DNA from: Campylobacteraceae bacterium
GTDB taxonomy: Bacteria; Campylobacterota; Campylobacteria; Campylobacterales; Sulfurovaceae
Direction of reading: 5' to 3'
DNA: 58,521 nt
Assembly: GCA_027100635.1 (NCBI GenBank)
Contig: JAMOOQ010000010.1
Location: forward strand, 1-58,521
Position numbers and translations under genes: made by a program. Shown here piece by piece: positions 1-7,489 of the stretch (within the stretch, counting starts at the first letter, position 1; the number at the start of each line of letters is the position of its first letter). The notes under the pieces are model-generated. The model did not search any database, was not told the origin of the DNA, and saw only the letters and a list, made by a program, of their open reading frames with translations.

Positions 1-300
1 ATTATCATATCTACTTGATATTAAACTACTATCAAAATTATCACTAAAATATCTATAAAATATATCTAACCTAGCATTTCTTTTGTCATTTATGTTTGGA
101 CTTACACAGATAAAATAGTTTAATCCACTTTGAGAATTTGATACTTTTTGTAGAAATAGTATATCTAATTTAAAGAACTCTACATCTAAAATATTTGAAA
201 ATAGATGTAAAGTTATATTATCATTATTAAATATCAATAAAGTAGTTGCCAAAGCTTGACCACACCCCTAATCTATAACATTTATAGTTTTATTTTTGAA
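1..300 (-). pseudogene. Broken or partial ORF of unknown function at left edge
   Basis: On the minus strand a frame is open from position 267 to the window edge (89 codons, no stop) and continues outside. Its first residues read GCGQALATTLL. Directly upstream the same frame reads NVID followed by a TAG stop at 268-270, so that a single base change would give NVID-x-GCGQA, which resembles the glycine-rich SAM-binding loop of methyltransferases. No ATG precedes the open part, and the upstream portion overlaps the end of the adjacent methyltransferase gene. This looks like a gene interrupted by a nonsense mutation, but the family is not recognised, and a downstream non-ATG start cannot be excluded. 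Confidence 0.35.
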
Positions 301-1291
301 GTATATGCAAATACTCAAAAGTTTTAGTAGCTTTATGATTTCTATTTTCTGTTTTATCTGCTTTAAATCTTTGATACTCTTTTTGTACTAAACTATATTT
401 TCCATACTTTTCCATAATATTTTTAACATCAGATTTGCTCATTAGACCCTCATTATTATAACTCAAAAATATATATTCAAATTTTGCATTTTTTATTAAC
501 TCTTCAAAACTATTATGAACTTCTCTCTTTTGACAATAGAGAGAACGATTATATTCTCTAAGTCCTGTAACTCCTTTTGGAATAAAATTATCATATTGAG
601 TAATTGTATTTAAAATATGATAATTTGCACTATATTGACGATGATTATATGGTGGGTCAAGATATAAAATATCCCCTTTTATCTCTTTGATTAGTTCATT
701 ACTATCCTTATTATGAACTTTATGAGAATTCTTGTTTTTTATAAAATAAGCAGGTTCTAATACCAACTCTTTGGATGCAGGTTTTTTAATATGTTTTAAA
801 AATGCACCATATACACTAGCAGTATTTGCTACCTTATCAGCACTTTCAAGTAATGAAGCTAATAAAAAATAATATAGATTATCATCTATATCATTTTTAT
901 CATACCACTCTTTTATCTTCGTTCTAATAGTATCTATCTTTTTACCATTCTTATCACTAAAATATTGGCGATTACTTCCACTACCCATACAATAGTTTTG
1001 ATATATAAATCCATTATCTATTAGATGTAAATTATTAAGTTCATCAATATATTTAAGTTTATCTTTTATATCTTTATGATTTTCAATATAATTTTTATTT
1101 AAAACAAAGCTATAATGCTCTAAATCATTAGATATAATCTTTTTAACATTTTTTTTAAATGTTCTTCCAATGATACCAGTCCCTGCAAACATATCACAAA
1201 AAACTTTATTAGATAAATCATTACCAACTTGCTTTTTTACTTCATCTTCTATCCATGATGATAATTTTAGTTTTGAGCCTATATAGTTCAT
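290..1291 (-). CDS. D12-class DNA adenine N6-methyltransferase
   Basis: The 333-residue product has the D12 (Dam-like, alpha-class) layout. It opens with NYIGSKLKL, has the SAM-binding MFAGTG at about residues 34-39 and the catalytic DPPYNHRQY at about 212-220, followed by NYHxLxTI as seen in methyltransferases of type II systems. The start at 1291 is preferred over an in-frame start 21 bases upstream because AAGGA lies just before it and the upstream choice would overlap the preceding gene. It is the last gene of the minus-strand restriction-modification operon, 1 base after the HTH gene. It should methylate adenine in the site cut by the HNH endonuclease two genes upstream, which is an inference from context. 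Confidence 0.9.
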   Translation of the reverse strand: MNYIGSKLKLSSWIEDEVKKQVGNDLSNKVFCDMFAGTGIIGRTFKKNVKKIISNDLEHYSFVLNKNYIENHKDIKDKLKYIDELNNLHLIDNGFIYQNYCMGSGSNRQYFSDKNGKKIDTIRTKIKEWYDKNDIDDNLYYFLLASLLESADKVANTASVYGAFLKHIKKPASKELVLEPAYFIKNKNSHKVHNKDSNELIKEIKGDILYLDPPYNHRQYSANYHILNTITQYDNFIPKGVTGLREYNRSLYCQKREVHNSFEELIKNAKFEYIFLSYNNEGLMSKSDVKNIMEKYGKYSLVQKEYQRFKADKTENRNHKATKTFEYLHILQK

Positions 1292-1292
1292 T

Positions 1293-1502
1293 TTAATCCT
1301 TTTTATCCTCAATAATTTCTAATGGACTAACCCCTAAAAAATCTGCTAATTCTACAACATTACTTTTTATAGGTTCAAATTTTTCAGATAAAATATTTGA
1401 TAACTGATTTTTAGAGATGCCAAGCATATTAGCTAGTTCAGTTTGATTATTTATCTTCTTTTTTGCCATTAACTCTTTTACCTTGAATTTGTTTATTTTC
1501 AT
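1293..1502 (-). CDS. Small HTH (Cro/C1-type) control protein of R-M system
   Basis: This 69-residue protein consists of little more than a Cro/C1-type helix-turn-helix (NQTELANMLGISKNQLSNILS, about residues 18-38) followed by a short helical tail. Its size and position between an endonuclease gene and a methyltransferase gene fit the controller (C) proteins that time expression in type II restriction-modification systems. A good ribosome binding site (AGGA, 1510-1513) precedes the ATG. A 16-bp inverted repeat lies 22 bases upstream and is a candidate operator. It is the only gene in the operon separated from its upstream neighbour by a gap (47 bases), which would allow a private promoter. Confidence 0.8.
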   Translation of the reverse strand: MKINKFKVKELMAKKKINNQTELANMLGISKNQLSNILSEKFEPIKSNVVELADFLGVSPLEIIEDKKD

Positions 1503-1523
1503 AATTATATCCTATTTAATCTA

Positions 1524-1539
1524 AAAATACAAGTATTTT
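1524..1539. promoter_or_regulatory. Inverted repeat, candidate C-protein operator
   Basis: The sequence AAAATAC-AA-GTATTTT forms a perfect 7-bp inverted repeat with a 2-bp centre. It occupies the short gap between the HNH endonuclease gene and the HTH control gene. This geometry fits an autoregulatory C-box. A weak transcription attenuator is an alternative, but the arms are too AT-rich to be a strong terminator. Confidence 0.4.
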
Positions 1540-1549
1540 ATTAACTTTA

Positions 1550-2221
1550 TCATAATATTTTATTAATCTTTTTATTTAATTCTTCTCTCCATTTATATGG
1601 ATCGTACCAAAAACAACCTATACAACCATCTTTATCATTCTCTGTTGTCCCTTCCCATTTTTCATTACCTTTATACCAAAAAAATATCCCTAAAAAATTC
1701 CCCCTAATATTTTCTTTAACACATTTTTCACATTGTCTTGATTTTAAAAGATTATTACTTCTTGTTAATAAAATAAATTTTGATTCAATTTCACCTTCAC
1801 TCATAGAACTTCTATTCTCTGATTCATTATCTTTCCATCTTATTTGTGGGAATCTATGATCAACTTCTAATTGATTTGGGCTAAATTCTCTTAAAAATAA
1901 GGCATCTGTATTATTATAGAATTTTTTAATCTTTCTTGCCAAATATTGAGAAATACCTGAACGACTTTTTGTTTCATCAAGTATTTCAAGTGAAGCTAGT
2001 TTTCTATGTACAGTTTTAAATCCACAAGTTGAACATTCTATATTTTTATACCAATTACCCTTTTCATCTTTATCAAGTTGTATCCCTTTTTCTTGTCTCC
2101 ATACTTGCCAAGTCTTAGCTTGTCCAGAGTTTAACTCACATTTTGTACAATGCCATTTTAAATCTTTTAATACTTCCCAATCATGATATGATGTTGTCTT
2201 TTCTTTGAATGGATTAATCAT
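1550..2221 (-). CDS. HNH-type restriction endonuclease with two zinc-binding sites
   Basis: The 223-residue protein contains a beta-beta-alpha-Me (HNH) core. VDHRFP (D121, H122) supplies the general base and SNNLLKSR (about 156-162) the second part. Two four-cysteine zinc sites frame the core: C25/C28 with C63/C66, and C164/C167 with C200/C203. The N-terminal block with WHCTKCEL and SGQAKTWQxWRQ is typical of stand-alone type II endonucleases. The start overlaps the HEPN gene by 8 bases, so the two are translationally coupled. With methyltransferase genes on both sides of it in the operon it is the likely restriction subunit. Recognition sequence cannot be read from the sequence. Confidence 0.8.
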   Translation of the reverse strand: MINPFKEKTTSYHDWEVLKDLKWHCTKCELNSGQAKTWQVWRQEKGIQLDKDEKGNWYKNIECSTCGFKTVHRKLASLEILDETKSRSGISQYLARKIKKFYNNTDALFLREFSPNQLEVDHRFPQIRWKDNESENRSSMSEGEIESKFILLTRSNNLLKSRQCEKCVKENIRGNFLGIFFWYKGNEKWEGTTENDKDGCIGCFWYDPYKWREELNKKINKIL

Positions 2222-2852
2222 TATTTATATTCCTCATATATTTTTTTTCATTTAATAAATCTTGGAGTTCACTATAAAAATCTAGCATTAGATTTTCAGA
2301 TAAATCCATATATTTTTGTATATCATTGAAACTATTAAAGTTATATGCATTTTCGCCATGAGATATAGAGTTTCTTTTATTAACTAAATCATTTAACTCT
2401 TGTTTATAGCTTTCAAATTTTTCTATTCTTATATCTATTTTAATTGCTATTTCTATCAATACTTTATATGCAAGATTTGATTTTGTATCTATTTTCTCTC
2501 CGAAACTAACTTTATTATTAAAATTATTATATAAACTATTTAAATGTTTTTTTCTTTTCTCAAATTGAGTTGAGGAGTCCAAACTTTGTAAAGTTTGTTC
2601 ATAAGCTGTTGTTAAATATATATTACTATATTTATCACAAGATAACTCTAAATTATTTAAATATTTAAATATAAGCTTTAAAGATGAAATTACAAAGCCT
2701 TCCCAATGTGCATAAATTGTAGGAAAAATACTTTTTAAAAAGATTTTCAACTCATCTCCTGATAAATGTTTAGAAATTAATTCTAGTTTTTTAAATTCAT
2801 CTAATCGCCAATCTATATCAGCTTGTATTTCATCAAAAAGTTGTTCAATCAT
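2214..2852 (-). CDS. HEPN-domain protein (MAE_28990/MAE_18760-like), putative RNase
   Basis: The 212-residue, all-helical protein has the HEPN catalytic signature Rx4H at R160-H165 (RNSISH), in the usual C-terminal position. An N-terminal YAHWEGFV block fits the MAE_28990/MAE_18760 HEPN family. HEPN proteins with this motif are metal-independent ribonucleases in many toxin and abortive-infection systems. The gene overlaps the DUF262 gene upstream and the HNH endonuclease gene downstream by 8 bases each, so the products are made together. HEPN proteins of this type are known to pair with DUF262 proteins, so I infer a two-gene defence module with DUF262 as sensor/NTPase and HEPN as effector. 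Confidence 0.75.
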   Translation of the reverse strand: MIEQLFDEIQADIDWRLDEFKKLELISKHLSGDELKIFLKSIFPTIYAHWEGFVISSLKLIFKYLNNLELSCDKYSNIYLTTAYEQTLQSLDSSTQFEKRKKHLNSLYNNFNNKVSFGEKIDTKSNLAYKVLIEIAIKIDIRIEKFESYKQELNDLVNKRNSISHGENAYNFNSFNDIQKYMDLSENLMLDFYSELQDLLNEKKYMRNINND

Positions 2853-3912
2853 TTAAAATTTCTTCTACTCTTTTCATTTTTTTTCTAAGTCTATCTTTTT
2901 GACTTGTTTTATCTCCAGCAAATTTTTTAAAGTCTGCATCCTCTAAAATCTTATTTTTAATATCCATAAACCGAGTATCTTTAAGAGTTATATCAAGAGA
3001 TAAAAGTTTAAAAATCACAATCATTACTGTTTCATAAACACTTGCTGAGAATCTTCCTTTTAAACTTTTAAATGGTTTTGTAATATTATTATCATGTAAA
3101 AAATCTATTATTTTCATAAAATCTTTTCTTTCACTTTCTATGTTAAATGTAAATTTTTTTGAATTTACATCATCCATAAAAGATGTAAGATATTGTTTTA
3201 TATCTTTAGCTATATATAATTCTTGATAATTAGTTTTAACAGCAAAATATCTTAATATCATCTCTTCTAACAACATTTGTTCTTCTTGTTTTTCAGAAGG
3301 TTGAACAACTTTAATAAATTTTTTATTTTCTGCTAATTCATGTAATAATGTATTAAACTCACCTGTAAAGACACAATTCCTTATCTCTTGTTCGGTAAGT
3401 GGACTTGAACTAGTATTAAGTCTATTAAAAAGTTCATATCTCATATCAAAATTACTATCCCATCTTAAAATCTCAACTCTACAAACTGCTCTTTTAATGG
3501 TTAATTTTAACTTAGTGGATAAATGATTAATATCTATATCTTTTAAAGAATTATTAGTTAATTCAGTTTCTCCTAATTTAAAATAGTTTTTTTGATTATA
3601 ATCACTTTTTAATAACCCAAAAAAAGACAATATTGTTGAAATTCTTTGTAATCCGTCAACAAGTTCCCATTTTCCAAAATCATCTTCAGCAACAAATATA
3701 GGTGGTACAGGTATTCCTAATAATATAGATTCTATAAATCTTGTTTTTTGATTATTATCCCACCTATACGACCTTTGATAATCTGGTGAAATAATAATAT
3801 CACCATCTTCATACAAATTCATAATCTCACCAAAAGACATATCTAATCTATCAGTTTTCAATCCACTTCTTAACTCTAAAATTTTATCTTCTATTTTTAT
3901 TGCATCCAACAT
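2845..3912 (-). CDS. DUF262 (GmrS/ParB-like) NTPase
   Basis: This 355-residue DUF262 protein carries the two hallmark motifs of the family: QRSYRW (about 46-51) and the ParB/Srx-like DGLQR (about 86-90), with FIESILLGIPVPPIFV between them. In GmrSD and related type IV restriction enzymes this domain binds and hydrolyses nucleotides and controls a nuclease. Here there is no fused DUF1524 HNH domain. The C-terminal part (after about 210) is helical, and the nuclease role would fall to the adjacent HEPN protein. The ATG at 3912 overlaps the TGA of the methyltransferase (TGATG) and follows AGGAG at 5 bases; a TTG one codon upstream is less likely. Confidence 0.85.
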   Translation of the reverse strand: MLDAIKIEDKILELRSGLKTDRLDMSFGEIMNLYEDGDIIISPDYQRSYRWDNNQKTRFIESILLGIPVPPIFVAEDDFGKWELVDGLQRISTILSFFGLLKSDYNQKNYFKLGETELTNNSLKDIDINHLSTKLKLTIKRAVCRVEILRWDSNFDMRYELFNRLNTSSSPLTEQEIRNCVFTGEFNTLLHELAENKKFIKVVQPSEKQEEQMLLEEMILRYFAVKTNYQELYIAKDIKQYLTSFMDDVNSKKFTFNIESERKDFMKIIDFLHDNNITKPFKSLKGRFSASVYETVMIVIFKLLSLDITLKDTRFMDIKNKILEDADFKKFAGDKTSQKDRLRKKMKRVEEILND

Positions 3913-4688
3913 CAAAACTCCTTTTTAAATACATAAATATACTCATGTTTAAATATATAATAGTCACTATTCAAAGCCCTATATCTCCAAATACCACCGA
4001 CTCCTAATTTCCCACGATTGCCCTCAATATTTTTGATAATAGTACCCTTTAGCTTTACTTTAAAGTTTCTTTTTATCATATCCATACAGTAAAAGCCTAG
4101 TGGTATTACTTCACTATTTTTATATACATCACCAATAACTACTGCAAAATATCTATTTTTATCTAAATATTTTAGACTATTTTCACAAATAATTTTAAAC
4201 TTTTTTACAAATTCATTAATATTATCAATTTGAGATAAATCATTTTTATCTTCTGTAAATTTGACTATATCCATATATGGTGGGTGCATAAGTACGAATT
4301 GTACATTATTTGATTTAAATTTTTGGTTAGCATAGTCTATATTTTTATCTACCTCTGCAGTATTTAGTGAGTTACAATGATTTATATGAAAATTTTCTTT
4401 ATAACTCCCATCACTCATAGAGTCATTTACATACTCTATCATTTTTGGATTTATATCAAAGCCTATATATCTACGGTTAAGCTTTTCACATTCAAAAAGT
4501 GTAGTCCCACTTCCCATAAATGGCTCTAAAACTATTTCATTTTCTTTTGTATATCTTCTAATTAATTGGTTTGGAACTTGTGGTATAAAATTACCATGAT
4601 AAATATTTTTGTGTTTACCACTCTTGTCTCTTTTGTCTATTATCCAAAGAGAATCTGTATTTATATCAGATTCTTTCCAGTTTTCCAT
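3912..4688 (-). CDS. DNA N4/N6-methyltransferase
   Basis: The protein (258 residues from the preferred start) has the SAM-binding LEPFMGSGTT at about 54-63 and then HPPYMDIVKF at about 135-144, in place of DPPY/SPPY. The order motif I then motif IV, preceded by a FIPQVPNQLIRRYT segment, fits the N6_N4 methyltransferase superfamily but not the canonical beta-class order. The start at 4688 begins the conserved part and lies 10 bases after the stop of the upstream gene; earlier in-frame ATGs would overlap that gene. It is transcribed with DUF262, HEPN and HNH genes. It may be the second methyltransferase of an asymmetric-site system or may mark self DNA for the DUF262 module. Confidence 0.85.
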   Translation of the reverse strand: MENWKESDINTDSLWIIDKRDKSGKHKNIYHGNFIPQVPNQLIRRYTKENEIVLEPFMGSGTTLFECEKLNRRYIGFDINPKMIEYVNDSMSDGSYKENFHINHCNSLNTAEVDKNIDYANQKFKSNNVQFVLMHPPYMDIVKFTEDKNDLSQIDNINEFVKKFKIICENSLKYLDKNRYFAVVIGDVYKNSEVIPLGFYCMDMIKRNFKVKLKGTIIKNIEGNRGKLGVGGIWRYRALNSDYYIFKHEYIYVFKKEF

Positions 4689-4698
4689 ATTTAAGTCG

Positions 4699-4917
4699 TT
4701 ATCTTTCAATACTATAATCCTCATCATCTTCAAGAGGTGTAGATAAATCAACTTTAGCTATATAGTCCAACTCTTTATCACTCCAAAGTTCATATTCATT
4801 TTTTTTATTTAAATCTGATAACTCTTTTATCTTTGCTACATTATCAGGTAGTAGTTTTAAAAAGTTTAAAATACTATCTAAGTAATCATCTTTAATCTCT
4901 AGTTGTATAGTTTTCAT
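4699..4917 (-). CDS. Small acidic antitoxin-like protein without a toxin partner
   Basis: The 72-residue acidic protein starts MKTIQLEIKDDYLDSILNFL and ends PLEDDEDYSIER. Such proteins, with an N-terminal beta-strand plus helix and an acidic tail containing ELWSDKELDYIAK, resemble antitoxins of type II toxin-antitoxin pairs in Campylobacterota. The gene overlaps the DUF1848 gene by 4 bases (ATGA) and is followed directly by a methyltransferase gene, not by a RelE/ParE-type toxin. No toxin-like small ORF is visible nearby. It may be a relic, or a regulator recruited by the operon. Confidence 0.5.
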   Translation of the reverse strand: MKTIQLEIKDDYLDSILNFLKLLPDNVAKIKELSDLNKKNEYELWSDKELDYIAKVDLSTPLEDDEDYSIER

Positions 4918-5918
4918 TTAATACTCTCTCCATTCAAATTTTCCAAATGCAACTTATAATTCTTCTTAGCAATCTCTTTAGAAGTATTAGCATAACAATA
5001 GTTACACTCATGAGGGCAAGTATTATAAGCTCCTATATCTTTACTCATCACACACCCACAATCTTCTCTTTGCCCTTTATCCTTGAGCTTTCTCTTTTTA
5101 ATTACTTTACCATCACTAAATAAATCAGCTTGTTCTATTTTAACACCCAAAAAATCCATTAAGGCTTTATCATTACTAAAAAGGTCTATCATCAAATCAT
5201 CATCAATACACTTATTATGTATTATATCATACTTATCAAGCTCTATCTTTTCGCTACAAGTCCCAAGTGTTAAACCCCAATCTTTATTAATCTCATAAAG
5301 CCCTTTTGCAAACTCATTCATAAGCTTAGGAGTCCACTCTATATAGTTTACTTGCTCTTTTTTAAGATTATTTTTGACTTTTTTATATATTTCAATATCT
5401 ACAAATGAAAATACTAATTTTTGAGTATAATCTTTAAGTTGGTCGCCTATATTTTTAACTCTTTTCAATAATTCATCTATATCAATATCATCTGTTAAAA
5501 TAAGTGGGTCAAATCTCCAAACTACTCTTTTTTTACCTATCTTATTTGAGAGTTCTTGAAATGTTTTTATTCTGCTTTGCACACTTGATACTTTTGCTTC
5601 ATACCCTTCTAAATCATAATCATTAAGAGAGTATTGAAAATAATAGTTAGGAATATTTTTATCTAAATAATCAAGATATTTAAACATAGGTTTTGGGTTT
5701 TTTGTCCAAAATACTACGGCTCTTGTATTTTTAAAGGATACATAAAGAGGTTTACCATTAAAAGGATTTATCCATTTGATATATCCTGCTTCCCATCTAT
5801 TAATAAACCAATCACTATAAAATGTTGGAATATCTGTACTTCTACTAGCTGATATAATTATAGGTGCTTGTGCATCTATCTCTTCACCACTATCTATAAC
5901 TATTTTCTCTTTTTCCAT
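4914..5918 (-). CDS. DUF1848 family protein with C-terminal CX3CX2C cluster motif
   Basis: The 334-residue protein matches the DUF1848 pattern: IIISASRSTDIPTFY near the N-terminus, VVFWTKNP, YYFQYSLN and VVWRFDPL in the middle. The cysteine-rich end has C287 and C289, then C301-x3-C305-x2-C308 within CPHECNYCYA. CX3CX2C is the [4Fe-4S] ligand set of radical SAM enzymes, and CYA after it recalls spore photoproduct lyase-like proteins, yet here the motif is C-terminal. The substrate is unknown. It lies at the head of the antitoxin-methyltransferase-DUF262-HEPN-R-M run, 8 bases after the AAA/PD-(D/E)XK gene, so a link to nucleic-acid metabolism or defence is plausible but unproven. Confidence 0.7.
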   Translation of the reverse strand: MEKEKIVIDSGEEIDAQAPIIISASRSTDIPTFYSDWFINRWEAGYIKWINPFNGKPLYVSFKNTRAVVFWTKNPKPMFKYLDYLDKNIPNYYFQYSLNDYDLEGYEAKVSSVQSRIKTFQELSNKIGKKRVVWRFDPLILTDDIDIDELLKRVKNIGDQLKDYTQKLVFSFVDIEIYKKVKNNLKKEQVNYIEWTPKLMNEFAKGLYEINKDWGLTLGTCSEKIELDKYDIIHNKCIDDDLMIDLFSNDKALMDFLGVKIEQADLFSDGKVIKKRKLKDKGQREDCGCVMSKDIGAYNTCPHECNYCYANTSKEIAKKNYKLHLENLNGESIK

Positions 5919-5926
5919 TGCATTAC

Positions 5927-7489
5927 TTATTGTCCTCTTTTATCACAAATTGTTAATTTTTCATACTCAAACCCACTAATATTCCTATTCTCCTTATCAA
6001 AATTAATACCAACTAAATATATATCTTTACCCTCATTTAAATATTTTTGGGCATAATTTTTCTCTTTGATTTGAGCAAGTGCATTCTCATTACCAACTTT
6101 AAATTCTATAATATAGATATAATTATCTATTTTAATAGTTAAATCAATTCGCCCTTTATTTGTTACATCTTCACCAATAATATCAAGCCCTAAAGATTGT
6201 AGATAGACATAAACAACACTTGCATAAAAGCCTTCATAATTTGCAATTTTATTTTTACGATAATTATCATTTGGGATTGAGGCAAATACTGAGACAAGAG
6301 ATGTTTTAAAAAGTTCTAAATCATTATCTATAAGTCCATCATAAAGATTATCTTGAAATTTGAATTTTTCACTATGTTGATGTGTTAAGAAATCTATTAA
6401 TATATCATTAAGTGAGTTTTTAACCTCCATATTTGGAAGCTTTAGTTTATATTCTATACCACCTCTTCGTTTTTCTATCATTTTATCAATAGTTAAATAT
6501 CCAGCTTGATATAGGATTACCTCTAAGTTCATATTTTCTATATCAAAGCTTTCTATTATCTGTTTCCCTACTATTAAATTAGAAAGTTTTGGTAAAAAAT
6601 AACTGTTTTTTTCTATAAGCTTAATCAAAAATGTAGGTGTACCTGAAGTAAACCAGTAGTTATCAAATAAAAAATCATTTTTGATAAATTTCAATAGGTC
6701 AAAAGGGTTATAAACATCATCTTTTAAAAAGTTATAACCATTATACCAATTTTTTACTTTTTCTAAATCTACACCATTCAGATATGGTAAAAACTCATTT
6801 TCAATATTTTTTTGAGTATAGCCACAGATATTTCCAAACTTTGGAACAAGGCTAATATCTTCTAACATATTAAGCCCACTAAATATAGAAGCTTTAGAAA
6901 ATTTGCTAACTCCCGTTAAAAATACAAATTTAATATAAGCATCAGCCCCTTTCATAACCGAGTACATCCCTTTGATAAACTCTCTATTTAGCTTAGATTG
7001 TTTAAGATTATCAATAGTATCTAATATAGGTCTATCATATTCATCTATTAAAATTACTACTTTTTGATTGTATTTCTTATAACTTTTTTCTATAAGTTCT
7101 AAAAAACACATTGATAGATTTTCATCTCTTTTACACTTTATACCTAATCTATCTTGGTTATCTTCTAAGCTATGTAAAGCTACTTTTTCAAGATTATTAC
7201 TTGTTTGTAAATTACCGTCCCAACTAATCTTTATTACTGGATAAGTGGTTTTCCAATCCCATTTTTCATAGATATAAAGCCCTTTAAATAGCTCTTTTTT
7301 ACCCTCAAAGATATTATGCAAGGTATCTAAAAATAGAGATTTACCAAATCTTCGTGGACGAGATAAAAAAGTGTATTTATAGTTTTCTATAAGTTCTAAA
7401 GCCTCTTCTGTTTTGTCTATATAGATATAATTATCTTCTCTTATATTGCTAAATGTCTGTATTCCTATTGGTAGTTTTTTTAGTTTCAT
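5927..7489 (-). CDS. AAA-ATPase-like / PD-(D/E)XK nuclease fusion protein
   Basis: The 520-residue protein has the AAA-ATPase_like N-terminal domain (KLPIGIQTFSNIREDNYIYIDKT, then RPRRFGKS as Walker A at about 44-51, and VVILIDEYDRPI as Walker B near 170) and a C-terminal PD-(D/E)XK_9 domain. In that domain GRIDLTIKIDNYIYIIEFKVG (about 465-485) supplies D and ExK. These proteins are common and often multi-copy in host-associated and low-GC bacteria; their role is not established, though mobile or defence functions are suspected. Its ATG overlaps the stop of the upstream gene by 1 base (TAATG), so the two are probably coupled. Confidence 0.85.
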   Translation of the reverse strand: MKLKKLPIGIQTFSNIREDNYIYIDKTEEALELIENYKYTFLSRPRRFGKSLFLDTLHNIFEGKKELFKGLYIYEKWDWKTTYPVIKISWDGNLQTSNNLEKVALHSLEDNQDRLGIKCKRDENLSMCFLELIEKSYKKYNQKVVILIDEYDRPILDTIDNLKQSKLNREFIKGMYSVMKGADAYIKFVFLTGVSKFSKASIFSGLNMLEDISLVPKFGNICGYTQKNIENEFLPYLNGVDLEKVKNWYNGYNFLKDDVYNPFDLLKFIKNDFLFDNYWFTSGTPTFLIKLIEKNSYFLPKLSNLIVGKQIIESFDIENMNLEVILYQAGYLTIDKMIEKRRGGIEYKLKLPNMEVKNSLNDILIDFLTHQHSEKFKFQDNLYDGLIDNDLELFKTSLVSVFASIPNDNYRKNKIANYEGFYASVVYVYLQSLGLDIIGEDVTNKGRIDLTIKIDNYIYIIEFKVGNENALAQIKEKNYAQKYLNEGKDIYLVGINFDKENRNISGFEYEKLTICDKRGQ

